In this document: positions 51,945 to 63,600 of the stretch, piece by piece
How positions within the stretch are numbered: position 1 is the stretch's first letter
Layout: every line of letters starts with the position of its first letter
Source of the DNA: Cucumis sativus
Taxonomy: Eukaryota > Streptophyta > Magnoliopsida > Cucurbitales > Cucurbitaceae
DNA: 64,000 nt
Direction of reading: 5' to 3'
Assembly (NCBI RefSeq): GCF_000004075.3
Contig: NC_026657.2
Coordinates: 372,001-436,000 of the forward strand
Notes under the pieces: generated by a model
Seen by the model: the letters and a program-made list of their open reading frames with translations, nothing else
The model's database searches: none
What the model was told of the DNA's origin: nothing
Made by a program: the position numbers and the translations under genes

Positions 51945-52057
51945 TGGACGTACCTTTGGACGTCGACTTCGATGTCGGGTTACTTTCTTCGACGTTTCTC
52001 GTGTATTTGTCGACGTAGAGCTGCGTCCGAAAAGGTCCTTTCTTTTTTGTAGTGTAG
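51945..52057. mobile_element. One-ended CACTA-like remnant
   Basis: The segment ends TCCTTTCTTTTTTGTAGTG, the inverted form of a CACTACAAAAAAG terminus. It is rich in the GACGT/CGACG words that fill the complete element at 55305-56575 (GGACGTCGACTTCGATGTCG, TTCGACGTTTCTCG, GTCGACGTAGAGC). No CACTACAA start was found upstream, so the left end is lost. Confidence 0.55.
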
Positions 52058-52131
52058 ACAAGATATATATATTTGATTCCATTTATAAAAGAAAAAAAGA
52101 AAAAAAGAAAAAACATATTATTTGAATTTAA

Positions 52132-53963
52132 TTAGAGATCGTGGGATTTGGACCAAGGGCAACCTGCGGCGGTGGCCGGAAATTTGTCCAAATCAAGACG
52201 AAGAATACCGGGAAGCGCCAAAGAGCCGGAGTAGAGATGATTTCCGATCTTGATTCCGGCGGTAACCAATGTCCATTTATAATCATAATACCAAGCAACT
52301 TGTTCGCCTTCAAGATTTACGGCCACCACTCCGCCGTTCTTCTCCAAGTTTGGTCGCTGCCCGTACTTCTCCATTATTGCCATTATCTTCCTCAACACTG
52401 GATATTTCAGAGCAATGTGCCAATAAGAAGAAGAACCCGTCATCTCCTGCAAAAACATATCCAATATTATTTCTAAAGAAAAAAAAACTTAAATTTTCAA
52501 AAACCCAAACGAAATTATACAAAAATTCCAAACGAAGTTAATTACTGTAGAGAGTCCAATCCAATAATGGCCGTCTCCATCGTATCTGATATTATCAGGA
52601 GTTCCCGGTAAGTTCTCTACGAACTTCTCAACACTCCCTTTCCGATCTCCACTGATGTAATATTTTCTGCATCTTCTCCTACACAACATTAAAGAAAATT
52701 AAGCTACAAACTCTTTTTAAACAAAGGTTTTAATTTAAGATTCATAATTAAAAAAGATGAACACTTACAGTGGAGTTTCACAAAAGATGACGAAATCTTG
52801 GGTGGGAGCAACCACAACGCCATTCCCAAAATGAAGATCTCCAACCAGAAGTTTAGTTTCCTTAGTAGTTGGATTGTAGCTCAAGAATCGGCCGTACGGC
52901 CGGCCCTCGAAAAAATCGAATATGAAACTATGAAACGCATATTTAGAGGAAGCATCGGTGAAATAAACGGTGCCGTCTTCCCCCACATCAACGCCATCTG
53001 TCAGCCGGAATTTCACGCCGTCGTCCTCCTCCGTCAATACCTCCACCACTCCCTCTTTGCTCGCCTTCAACAACCCCTATATAATAATAGATATTATCAC
53101 AAACTCAAATTTCAAGATCCGTACTTAAATATAACAATAATGCTTAATTATATAAAAGCTAACTTCAAAGTTCATAGAAACTATTTAATACTATGGAATA
53201 ACTTTATCCATCAATCATGACGTGTGTGTGTTTAGTTTTTTGAAAATAGTGATTTATGTTTTAATAAGAATGAATGGATAGTACAAAAAAATTAATGAAA
53301 GCATATTCGGTATACCTACTTTTGAAAATAATTTCTAACTTTTTTGTATAAAAAATATCTTTTTTATCATGAGAAACATTTTTTTTTTTTAATTGTTCAT
53401 ACATGAAATAAGAAATAGGTTTAAAAAAAAATTATTTACAATATTTGTAATAGATTTTGGCTGTTAAAATAAATAATTTCATCTAAGAAATATTTGTAAT
53501 AAATTTTGTTGTGTCAGAAAATAAAAAAAGGTAATTATTTCTACTGCCGTACCTTATCTGCATCGGCGATAAAAACGTCGCCGTCCGCTCCCAAAGCGAC
53601 TCCGAGAGGTCGTCCGCCAGTGAAAGCCCATTTCTCCACCGTCGAGTCATTCAATCTAACTCGCTTCAACCACCCATCCCCATCCCCGGTGTAAACAAGT
53701 CCCAACTCCGAGTCATAAGCAAAGTCCTCCGCCGCCGCCAGCTCCCCCACCCCGATTCTATCTGCCGCCTGCAGTACCCTGCCGTTACACGCTGCCACAG
53801 AGGCAGGCTCCCCACTCAGCTCCTCCGCCGGCAGCGCCGCGGGGTCGAAGGGGTCGAGCTTGTAGACGACGACGGCTGCGGCCAGGAGAGCGAAGACCGT
53901 GATTTTGAGAGCCAAGGCCAACGGGGGGCCGCGGGATAGCGGGGGATTGTTGGACACGGGCAT
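52132..53963 (-). CDS. Strictosidine-synthase-like / APMAP-type membrane protein
   Basis: Four minus-strand exons join in frame: 53553-53963, 52769-53076, 52546-52678, 52132-52446, giving 388 aa. A single hydrophobic anchor near residues 14-34 ([20 protein letters not shown]) follows a short N-terminus, so the protein is probably a type II protein of the ER or secretory membrane. The rest is a six-bladed beta-propeller of the strictosidine-synthase/SMP-30 type: [93 protein letters not shown]. Plant SSL proteins are mostly not true strictosidine synthases; some resemble animal APMAP with arylesterase-like activity. The substrate cannot be told from sequence. The start is the first ATG of a GC-rich exon. 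Exon 1 is unusually GC-rich for this window. Confidence 0.9.
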
Positions 53964-55304
53964 CGACTCGGTGAGTGTTGAAGGGATTCTTTAGGGAATC
54001 GGATTTGGAGATTCAAAACGAGCTTTTCGTTGGTTTTATCGGATACCTTATTGGGAATAAGTAATTTTCTCTCTTTTACTCAAAATAATAACAATATAAT
54101 AAAAAGATCAAATAAATAAAACAATAAATTAATAATAATTTATCATTTTTTATATATTTTCTAAAAATCCCCATATTAATAATAATTAAAAATTGGTATT
54201 TCAGGGGAAAAAAAATCATTTTTCACCCCAAGAAAAACAAGCACAAAAAACAATCATTCAATATTTTATTTTATTTAATAATTTAAAATATTGATTATGA
54301 TAAAGACTATTTTGAATTCTTCTAACAAAAAAGGATAGTTTGAAAAACTTAAATTAGTAAGACGAAAAGTTGAACCATAAAAGATATAAACAAAATTTCA
54401 ATCATGAGAGACAAATTTGATTTTTAAAATAATTGATAGGATTTTCCATATTAAGAGTAGAATAGGTAGATCACATTTTTTTTATTATCGTGAAACTAAA
54501 AAAAATATAAAAATATATTTTCAACTTTCGAACTCGGTAATTAGTATAACTTATCGTTAATTAATATATGTGGTATAATAATATACACAAATTTCATAAT
54601 CGAATAAACAAACGTGATCACAATATTACTCACACAAACCCAATTTTTGTTAGCTAGCTAGATAAGTTAGTTCTTAATTGATTAGAGTCAAATTACAAAT
54701 ACACGTCACATGTATTCTAATATCCCTCCCAAATTTACACGATGTAGTTAAAACGTGCATAGCTCAAATAACATATTTACATTATTTAATTTTGATATTT
54801 GGATGATGTTAGAATTTTTCCATTCCATGTATTAATTTATTATTTTTGTAAAAAAGAGATTGTATGACATACATTAATGTTAATTTAATTATAAATAAGT
54901 GGTCATCAAAACTTAAGTCATTTGTATATATATTTATTAATTAATATCGCTTTCATTATCTTAAAAAAAGATTAATCAGTAAGTCATTTATACTTTCTTA
55001 ATCAATCGTTCTCATTAATGGATTAACTTTACACGACTGTAATGTATTATTTGAGTTTAGATCGAAACCGGTTCAACTTTCAACATCAAAGCCTATTTAG
55101 ACTTGGTTCAATACATCAAATTTTAACTCGAGATTGGATAATTGAACTTTTGAGCCAATTCATTAAACCAATCGATCAAAGGTGGTCCAATTTTTCGGGC
55201 TTACTTTCTCACTTCTAATAGAAATTGAGATAAAACATGTTTGAAAGCGATTTTAAATTGTTAAGATTATTTTTTTTCGAAATATTCTTCTAAAACATTT
55301 TTAA
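53964..55304. promoter_or_regulatory. SSL promoter side and AT-rich spacer
   Basis: The first 100 bases are probably the 5' leader of the minus-strand SSL gene. The remainder is AT-rich with no supported gene and runs up to the target duplication of the CACTA element. Confidence 0.45.
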
Positions 55305-56575
55305 CACTACAAGAAATCGAAACAATTTCGAAGTAAAAAACAACGTCGGTGAAAGGTGCACCGTCGTTGATCACATTTCGCCGACGCACACAATGGTATG
55401 TCGTGGAAAGTGACTTTTCACGACGCAGAGGAACAAGACGTCGCATAAAGTCTAAAAATTAAATTTAATTCGTTCACTTTCTGTGACGCACAAGAACCAA
55501 ACGTCGCAGAAAGTTTAAAATTAAAATTAATATGTTTACTTTCCGCGACGCACAAGTACCAGACGTCGCGTAAAGCGAACATATTAAATTTAATATATTC
55601 ACTTTCCACGATGCACAACAATAAGACATCGCGGAAAGTTTAAAATTGAATTTAATATATTTACTTTCCGCGACATCGCGACCACAACAACCAGATGTCG
55701 CACAAAGTTGCAATTTTAAGTGTATGTATTGAAGTGACAATGGTCACCTTTTCGAGACGTGTGGCAGGTGCACGTCAAGTAATGTTTAAATAATTAATTC
55801 ATTATTTAATCTTTTTGCGATGTTGGGGTTACTCGACGTCGGGGAAGGGAAAAGTGTCATTCCCCGACGTGTTCAAAGACGTTGGGAAAAGTCCACTATA
55901 TTTCTTTCCCCTTCAACACAAAACCGATTGCAAAACGAAAGGAAGAGAAAATCGACCGAGAGAGAGGGAGAGGAGGAGATTCGTGTTGCTGTCTGTCCGC
56001 CTTCGCCGTCACCGTTGCCGCCGCCGAAAGTGTCTTTGTCCCCCTCTTTCTCCTTTGTTACTATTCTCACTCTCTATCTTTCATTTCCTCTACTTTCTCC
56101 ATGTTTTCCTTCTCTGAATCGCTCATCTCCCTCTCTCATTCCTTATACTTTCTATCTTTCCCTTCTTTGAATCGCTAATCTTCGTCCGTTTTCCTATCCA
56201 ATTTCATTCTCCAAAAACGATTAATCACTTGGAAATAGACTAAATAATAAAAGAACTTAGTGGGTTTCTTTTCATATATAAATAAAATAAATAATTAAAA
56301 AATATATTTAAAGCCTTCCACGACGTAGCGTTGCAGTAGCCTTTTGCGACGCCGGGTCGCTGAAATCTTTTGTGACGCCACGTAACAAAAGCCTTTTGCG
56401 ACGTGCTCAACGTGCGTTGGGAATTTTTTTCCCGTCGTTGACGTGAGCTATGTCGGGGGAAGTATCCTGACGTGCCTGTCGACATCGTTCGCGACGTGCC
56501 AGTAACCTTCCCCAACGTTGGTACGGTTTTCGACGACATATTGCTACGTCGGAAAAACTCTTATTTCTTGTAGTG
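55305..56575. mobile_element. Complete non-autonomous CACTA-type DNA transposon
   Basis: The left end is CACTACAAGAAAT (55305-55317) and the right end its exact inverse ATTTCTTGTAGTG (56563-56575). The flanking bases are TAA on both sides (55302-55304 and 56576-56578), the 3-bp target duplication expected of CACTA elements. The 1271-bp element has dense GACGT/CGACG words in both subterminal regions. Between them is a GC-raised, leader-like stretch (about 55860-56215) with GA and CT tracts and a CCGTTGCCGCCGCCG segment. No transposase is present, so it depends on a partner. Open frames inside are by-products of the repeats or fragments of cargo. Confidence 0.9.
55412..55727. repeat. Subterminal array of five ~62-bp units, each an inverted repeat
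   Basis: Units restart at about 55414, 55477, 55539, 55602 and 55664, a spacing of 62-63 bases. Each contains CTTTCCGCGACG (or a variant), a spacer of about 10-12 bases (such as CACAAGTACCA), and CGTCGCGGAAAG (or a variant), so each can fold back on itself. AT-rich linkers (TTTAAAATTAAATTTAATAT type) join the units. Such arrays are known as transposase-binding regions in CACTA elements; that use is inferred here. Confidence 0.85.
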
Positions 56576-56578
56576 TAA

Positions 56579-56919
56579 TCATTCAAATTAGCTAATAATT
56601 AAAGACTATTAGATGTTTTAAATATTTCAAAATCATGTATTCGTTATATCACTCAACCAATATGATTTTACATCTTAAAAAACACTTCAAACTTAAACAC
56701 TTAGAATTAAAAACCAAGAACAATGAAATCAATTCGAAGTCTTTGCAATTACACTTACAACCACACCCATTTAGGGTCAATTACCATTTTGTTTTCTTTC
56801 AAATTTGACAGCAACTTATTTATTAAAAAGTAAAGTATTCTAAAAGCATATGATATTAATTATAGCAATGGAAGAGGGTACCATCTTGCTAGGTCAAAAG
56901 TAATGTATTAATGCCTCAT
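56579..56919. other. Spacer between the CACTA element and the acyl-activating enzyme gene
   Basis: AT-rich DNA without a supported gene. The part nearest 56919 is probably the 3' UTR of the minus-strand enzyme gene. Confidence 0.4.
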
Positions 56920-59900
56920 TTATGTTATTGTATTATTGTTGGCATTATTCAATAACGCCTTTACCTTCTCCCTCAGCGCAAACTTTTGTACCTTCCCTGT
57001 TGAATTCATTGGCAAATCTCCAAACACAATCCTCTTAGGTATCATAAACTCCGGCAAATGCATTCTACAAAACTCAACAATCTCGTCACCGTTCTCTTTA
57101 CTCCTATTCTTCAGTTTCACGAACCCATACAACGTCCTCTCCCCAACCACGGCCGCCTCTGCCACGTTCGGGTGGCTCATCAGCACGCCTTCAACTTCGA
57201 CCGTGCTCACTGCACCCTCCCCATCGGTCCTCACTACAATATCCTTAGCTCTATCCTTCATCTCAATTCTACCACTCTTGTGTCTAACCCCAACATCACC
57301 AGTCCTATACCAATTTTCCCCAATGAAAGCCTCATGAGTTGCCTTCATATTCTTGTAATAACCAGACATCAAAGTATTGCCTCTCAACATTACCTCTCCC
57401 AAGGTTTCACCATCTCCCAAAACACTCTCCATTGATATTGGATCTTTCACATCAATTTCCAATGATGTTATTAAATCCTCAAATTGGACATTGTCTTCTT
57501 CAAAAGTAGGCTTCCAAGGCCTAATTATGGCAGGCCCCATTGCCTCAGTCATTCCATAACCATAACTTATATTGAAACCTAACTCATTGACTTTGGTCAA
57601 AATCTCCTTGATTGGTAATGCACCAGCCACTATAAGATCCACACGTCGTGAAAGTCGACGTGGCATACAATTATTGGACGACGATTCATAAATCATTTTC
57701 AAAAGAGTTGGTGGACCACATAAAAGAGTAACTCTATGGAGTTCAACATTGGTGAATATTGCATCAGCAGTGACAGTTCTAAGACAAATATTGCAACCTC
57801 CTAGTGCTGCCATAACCCAAATGAAGCACCAACCATTGCATCGAAACATGTCTACAGTCCACAAGAACACTGGTGAAGAAGTGGAGCTGCAAATTTTACT
57901 CCGAAAAATGGTTGCTAGAGAGTTAAGATAAGCGGCTCTATGACTATAAATCACGCCCTTGTGGAGTCCGGTGGAGCCTGAGGTGTAATTGATGGAAATG
58001 GGATCAAGTTCAGCGTTTGGCCTCGGCGTGAAGTCGTCGTCGCCGAATCTCATTGCAAGAACTTTATTGTAGTCGAGGAATTCTGAAGGCAACGGGGTAT
58101 CGGGATCACTTGGGATGAGGACGAGGGCGGGGAATTTGATGGAACTATTTTCAAGGGATTTGAGGAGAATGGGAAGAAATTGGGAGTCTATGAAGATAAC
58201 TTTAGGGTTAAGTTGTTGGAGGAGTAAGGATAATGTAGGTGAGTCTAGTTTTGTGTTGAGAGCTGAAATTATGGCTCCCGCCATTGGAACTGCAAAGTGA
58301 AGCTCGTAAAGCTCTGGAATGTTGGGCGCCATTGCTACAACCTGCATGCATGCATATATCGCTCATCAAAATTTACAAATGTCACCTTGAATATCCCTCT
58401 ATATAATGATTTATTCTTCTTATTTGGATTTTTAAAATGGCTCTCATTTTCTTACAATTTACCTTCAATTTAATTCAAAAACATTTTTAGTTCTTAAACT
58501 TTTTTTTTAACAGTTTAATTAGTTGATAATAATTTGGTTTCTATGCTTTCTAATTTTCGCTTGCTCACATCACGGCCTAGAATGACGTTTCTCTCGCTCC
58601 CAATGAAATAAACTTTAGATTTTTTGAACTTTCCAAAGCTAGACAAAAGGACCTAAATCGAAATAGGAGCTTCCGAGCTTTATTGTTAACGATACCCGGA
58701 GAAACCAAGAGTCCAATTTTATTACAATTTAGTTAAATTTTAATGGATGATCATATGAAAAATATTATTATCGTTTAAATATAATTTGTTACATGTGTAG
58801 ATTGATAAATTGACCGATGAATCAATTTATCTATAAACTCCAATGACTAAAACTAACTAAGTCATTATGTAATAATATATACTTCCATCCTGATCAAATT
58901 TATCATAATAGGAAATAAATTACTACAAACTAAATCATGTTCTTAAGTCACATAAATTTCGAGTAGAGGAACAAACCCTTCTACTCCATCCAAAGAATAA
59001 TTAAGTTTAAAACTTAGTCAAGTTGTAAGATAAAAACTTTTTTTAAAAAGATCTAAAAACTCTTTCATTATTTTCTAATTAGATTATAAAACTTGACTGA
59101 AGAATTTATATATAACAACATGAAATTTAATATAATGTATTATAAATAGAAGTAATAGATGGATATAATTTGACCCACAAATCTCTCCATCTTCTCACCA
59201 CAGTAAAGATGTAGGGATGCAAATTGAGAAGACGAAATTGAATTGTATTTTGTTTGATATATTATTAATTGTGGTGATGTCTTGAGGGTTAAGTTATATA
59301 TATTTGGTATTTTTGAAATTGACAAAATAAAAATAAAAATGAAGCATGATCCCACACGGCTTCAGTGTATGTAATGATTTTTTTTTTCTAAAATAGCACA
59401 AACCCTATTTCGTTGACCATTGACTCATTGCAAGTCAAGTTCTCCCCTACATTACCCTCTTCATAATAATTCTAATTTTTTCCCTTTTTACTTTTTTTTC
59501 AATTTTAAATAACATAAATCTATTTATTAAAATATTATTTTAGTTTGAATAATTATAAATAAATAGTAAATTTGACAAAATATTTAATTAGTAACTATCA
59601 TAAATAGAATTGAGAAATTTGCTCTAAGTATAATTTTAAAATTGTGAATATAGCTCGACTGTTAGGGTCTATATCAGTTATGTAGGGTTCGTTTTCTTTA
59701 TTTTAACGTTCAAATTTCCAGTTTTCTATTTTTTGTTTTTTGTGTTTTTCATTTGTTGTGTTACTTTTTCTAATATTTTTGTCTATTTTTCTAGTTTGAA
59801 AGAAAAAATAATCATTATAAAGCATTAATATTATCATATGCACATTAATCTAGTTGAAACCTTAATAGCTATAATATAATAATTTTATTAACATCGTTAA

Positions 59901-61441
59901 AATTTGATTTGAAATAAAGTTAATTTTTTTATCCAAGTTGTGAAAAGAAAAATATGGAAAACAAGTTTAATAATCCTACACAACACATAAGGGGCAATTA
60001 GCATATATATTTTTTGTCTATTTTCTCTAATAAACTAGTAATAGAAACTAAATTTAAGGTTTATTGAAAGTACTCAAATAGGGGAGAGATTAGACTTGAA
60101 CAAAGGAATAAAATGATATTTTAACTTAATTATTTTTATTTTTATTTGGTTGTTGAATCATTTTGTATGTTTTCAAGAGGAGATAATAAATTTTGGAATT
60201 TTGTGAGATTTTAACTTAAAAGTTTATTATGTTTTATTTTAGTTAAGTGGAAAAAATTAGTATAAGATTAAAACCATGAAAGAAAAAAAGAGAATTTATA
60301 TATGAAAAAAAAAATGAGGATGAGAGCATTTTAAAACTTTTTTTATAAATACCTTTAGATTTATTTTTGAAAAAAAAATTTAAAGATCAAGAACATTATG
60401 AAACAAACAATAAATGATTTAGCTTCGAAACATAAATTTCAAAGTATTTTTGACATATAGTATAAAGTTGAAGGGTTATATATATAAATAAAATTAAGCC
60501 AAACATTTTGTTTGTAATTTTAGTTAAAAGAAAAAAGAAAAAAAAAACCCAATTCAACAAAGAAAAATAATATGGAGTAGAGAGATTAAAAAAAGAATGT
60601 CAAATAAGTTAAAATAAATAAGGAAAATTTAAAACAAAAAAGCTATCAATTGACTTTATTATAGTAGGCCATTTAGTGATTTTCTAAAGTGGAAATACAA
60701 ATATATACACAAAGATTAGATTAGATCTGAGCAATTTTATAAAACTAAACTATATAATATAATTTTTATATGCATATAGTAGACAATCAATTAAATTCCA
60801 TATATATGGAGTCAACGTTTTCAATAATATATTGTAAAGATATTTTGTCACATTGGGCTAGATTTTTATTAATAACTATAAACCATAAACAAAACTCACA
60901 CTTATTTAATTACATTCTTTTTGTTTACTTTTAAATCCTCCCATTTTAAAACTTATATATTCCTTTTAAAAAATGTCAAATTTTCTTATTCTAAATTAAT
61001 ATCCGCGGTGTAATAGAAGCTGTATATTTTGTTATATGTTAATAAATATTTTTTTTACAATTTAATAACAACAAAAATAAATAAAAGAAAGGGAGAAAAG
61101 GTTGCATAATTGAAAATATAGGGAAAGTTAATTATATGATTGTAGAAAAAAAGAAGTGATAATAATAGAGTAATTTAGGGTAAAGAGAAATGGTGAAGAT
61201 GAGAGGAATTATATATAAAGAAGAAGAGGGAAGAGTATACCAAATCAGCGGGGGAGAGGTGGAAATGATGAAGCAAAGCGGAAGCAAGGGCGAGAGAGCG
61301 GGCATAAGTGTCGGACCAAGAGAAGAGTCGAGTGCCGTAAACGAGGGAGGGACGGCAGCCGTAGAGGGTGGAGGCTCGTTTGAGGAAGGGGACGGGGGAG
61401 AGAGGGCCAAAATTGGCAGGACAGTGGTAAAACCCCTCCAT
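56920..61441 (-). CDS. Acyl-activating enzyme (AMP-dependent acyl-CoA synthetase, AAE clade)
   Basis: Two minus-strand exons, 61241-61441 (67 codons) and 56920-58341, join in frame to 540 aa, the usual AAE length. The N-terminus MEGFYHCPANFGPLSPVPFL is typical of the AAE1/5/11-like group. Later come APNIPELYELHFAVPMAGA, the P-loop-like YTSGSTGLHKGV (about residues 186-197), MFRCNGWCFIW, NISYGYGMTEAMGP, YRTGDVG, and the C-terminal GKVQKFALREKV with the catalytic Lys. The enzymes join a carboxylic acid to CoA through an acyl-adenylate. Several core positions differ from the usual family pattern: FRCNGW where FHCNGW is usual, SGSTGLHKGV where SGTTSxPKGV is usual, and a hinge of TDGEGAVS where GGENIS is usual, two residues longer. 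No peroxisomal SKL-type end is present (ends NNTIT). It may be a diverged paralogue. Confidence 0.88.
58342..61240 (-). other. Single long intron of the acyl-activating enzyme gene
   Basis: The 2.9-kb intron is AT-rich, bounded by GT (61240) and a pyrimidine-poor GCATGCATGCAG acceptor (58342). I found no coding segment, retroelement domain or SINE in it, only poly-A and poly-T runs and short direct repeats. Confidence 0.6.
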
Positions 61442-63600
61442 GTTATATATAATATATATGATTCAGATTTTACTAAGTAAATTTAGGAATAGGAATATAT
61501 TTGAAAGATATATAGTGAGGAATAAATCCCCCACCCTGAGATGAGAACAAATTTATAACTACGAAATGATGAATGTGTCCAAAAATCCTTTTCTTTGGAA
61601 TATTAAGGAATGGCGTCAGAGGTTGAGGTCTGACTCGTACGCCATTAAAGCACAAGATGAACCAAATTTACCTTCGTTTTCCTTTCCTTTCTTTTCTTTT
61701 CTTTTTTTATTTAAATTAAGAAGTTGGATGATCGTGGCCTCAATTCCTTTTTATTCAATACATTAATTCATGGCCTCAACTTGAGTTTTTATACAATTAT
61801 TATCAAAGAAATTGACACACACAAGAAGAAGGGGGAAGCAAACTACTCTTTCATTTCAACAAACTTGTATTAACCACTTAACATAAAACAATAATATCTT
61901 TTAATTCTTTCAACACACCCATGAGGTAGATCGATATTCAAACTATTTTCTAAAATAGTTAATGTTGTCTTTTTACTTCAACTATTATTAACTTTCTAAA
62001 AGTTATTTCTCCATGGTTTTTCTCCTATTAGGGTAAATTGTTAAATGGGTTTAATTAATTTGATGTATTATATCATATTCTACAATACACTCACCAAGAG
62101 GGTATTAATTAAAAGAGATTAAACAATGAGAATCAAATATATGATATGTTAATAAATATAATAAGCATATCTATTTAGGCAAATAATAATTATTTAAATA
62201 CACCATACGTTTGTTACTTTTATATTATTGTTTTCTCACATCACTTCATTTTCTTTTCAATATGTCATCCCTACATTTGTGTTGGCGGTGACGCACATGA
62301 AGGATATGATCAAGAAATGAGTGATTATCTATCTATATATATATTTAATATCAATAGTAAAAAGTTAAATGAAATTCATATTGTCGGAACTAAACAGGGT
62401 AAGATTTATTAAAACGATGTAAACTAAATTTAGGTATTTGAAAGTATAAATGCTAAAATGTTGGTGTTGTTACGTTAGCAATAACATAATCGGTATAAAA
62501 ACAAACATTTTTTTAATAAAAAGTCAAGAGTCTAATTCACGATATAGAAATAAACTATTGCACTATAAGATCGGTACAACAACCTTGGAAGGACGTGGAA
62601 TTGAGGCGGAAAACCCTAGTAAAATTTTAAAAAATTGATGTGTGAATAATTACCATTGTTTATACCATATCTTAGTTATATACTTTGGGGCATTATTTTT
62701 TTAATTTGAGTGTAAATATGGTGAGTGGCACTAACATGAATAGGTCACCATAGCTTAATCCAAAATAATGTTCAATACTTTTGATTTCTTTTCTCATTAG
62801 CTTTTTGAGTAATTTCTAATCATAAATCAAAGATCTAATTGGACTTAAGTCTAAAAAGACTTATGAGACAAATAGTTAGAAAGTTACAAAAAGACATAAT
62901 AACTTTAATGTTTTTAATCATTTTTCAAAGTTCAATAAAACACCACTTTTTGAGTAGTAGAGATGAAAGTTGTCATAATTAAGAAAGTAGTTAGTAACAT
63001 TTACTTCAAAATATCAATATCGACCACTACGTTTTGAAAGTATAACAAGAATCGGTGTATTTTCAAGTATACTAAAATGAACCAAAATATTACACTTTAT
63101 TGAGAATAGACTAAAGTAGATTTATATACGTGCCTATCATGATACATATAACATATAACAATCTATATATTGATCTTTTAGAGATATAAATATTTTTCAG
63201 AAGTTTTGTAATACATATATATATATGTTACGTTCTCACACTTACTATTTTGATACGTCATTAAATAATATATTAATTACTTATTTCATAGATGAAATAA
63301 AGAGAGTATAGTAATACTCAAAATTTGGTATGATGGGTGTGAGTGCAAAACTAAAGTGAAGTGTGAAAAACAAAACCCATTATTTTTCTCCATGTTAGAA
63401 GAAGTCTATCTCTATCATTATTGTGTAGACTAAAGACTTGACTCCAAAAAGAAAAGAAATGGGTAAAGTACACAAAATGTTATAGACATTTTCTTTTCTT
63501 ACGTGTTAAGTATGTCTTTGCCCATTACTATTTCTCTTTTCCAACAAACAAACAAACACGTGTCTACAAATATAAAATTAGGTAGACGAATTCGTTATTG
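61442..63600. other. AT-rich intergenic region upstream of the acyl-activating enzyme gene
   Basis: Holds the enzyme promoter (minus strand) near its left end. No other gene is supported. Open frames are short and lack recognisable motifs. Confidence 0.45.

Larger units (their letters stand above)
49329..52131. other. Intergenic region between golgin promoter and SSL 3' end
   Basis: The first 450 bases are leader and promoter of the minus-strand golgin gene. A (TA)n tract lies near 49985-50000. From 50000 on the DNA is AT-rich with diverged copies of the TATAGCAAAATT repeat seen in introns elsewhere (near 50240). A one-ended CACTA-like remnant lies at 51945-52057. No gene is supported. Confidence 0.5.

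Noticed and set aside
55418..55740. Minus-strand frames with repeated Cys/Ser-rich peptides
   Set aside because: The peptide repeats simply mirror the 62-bp DNA array of the CACTA element; no gene is implied.
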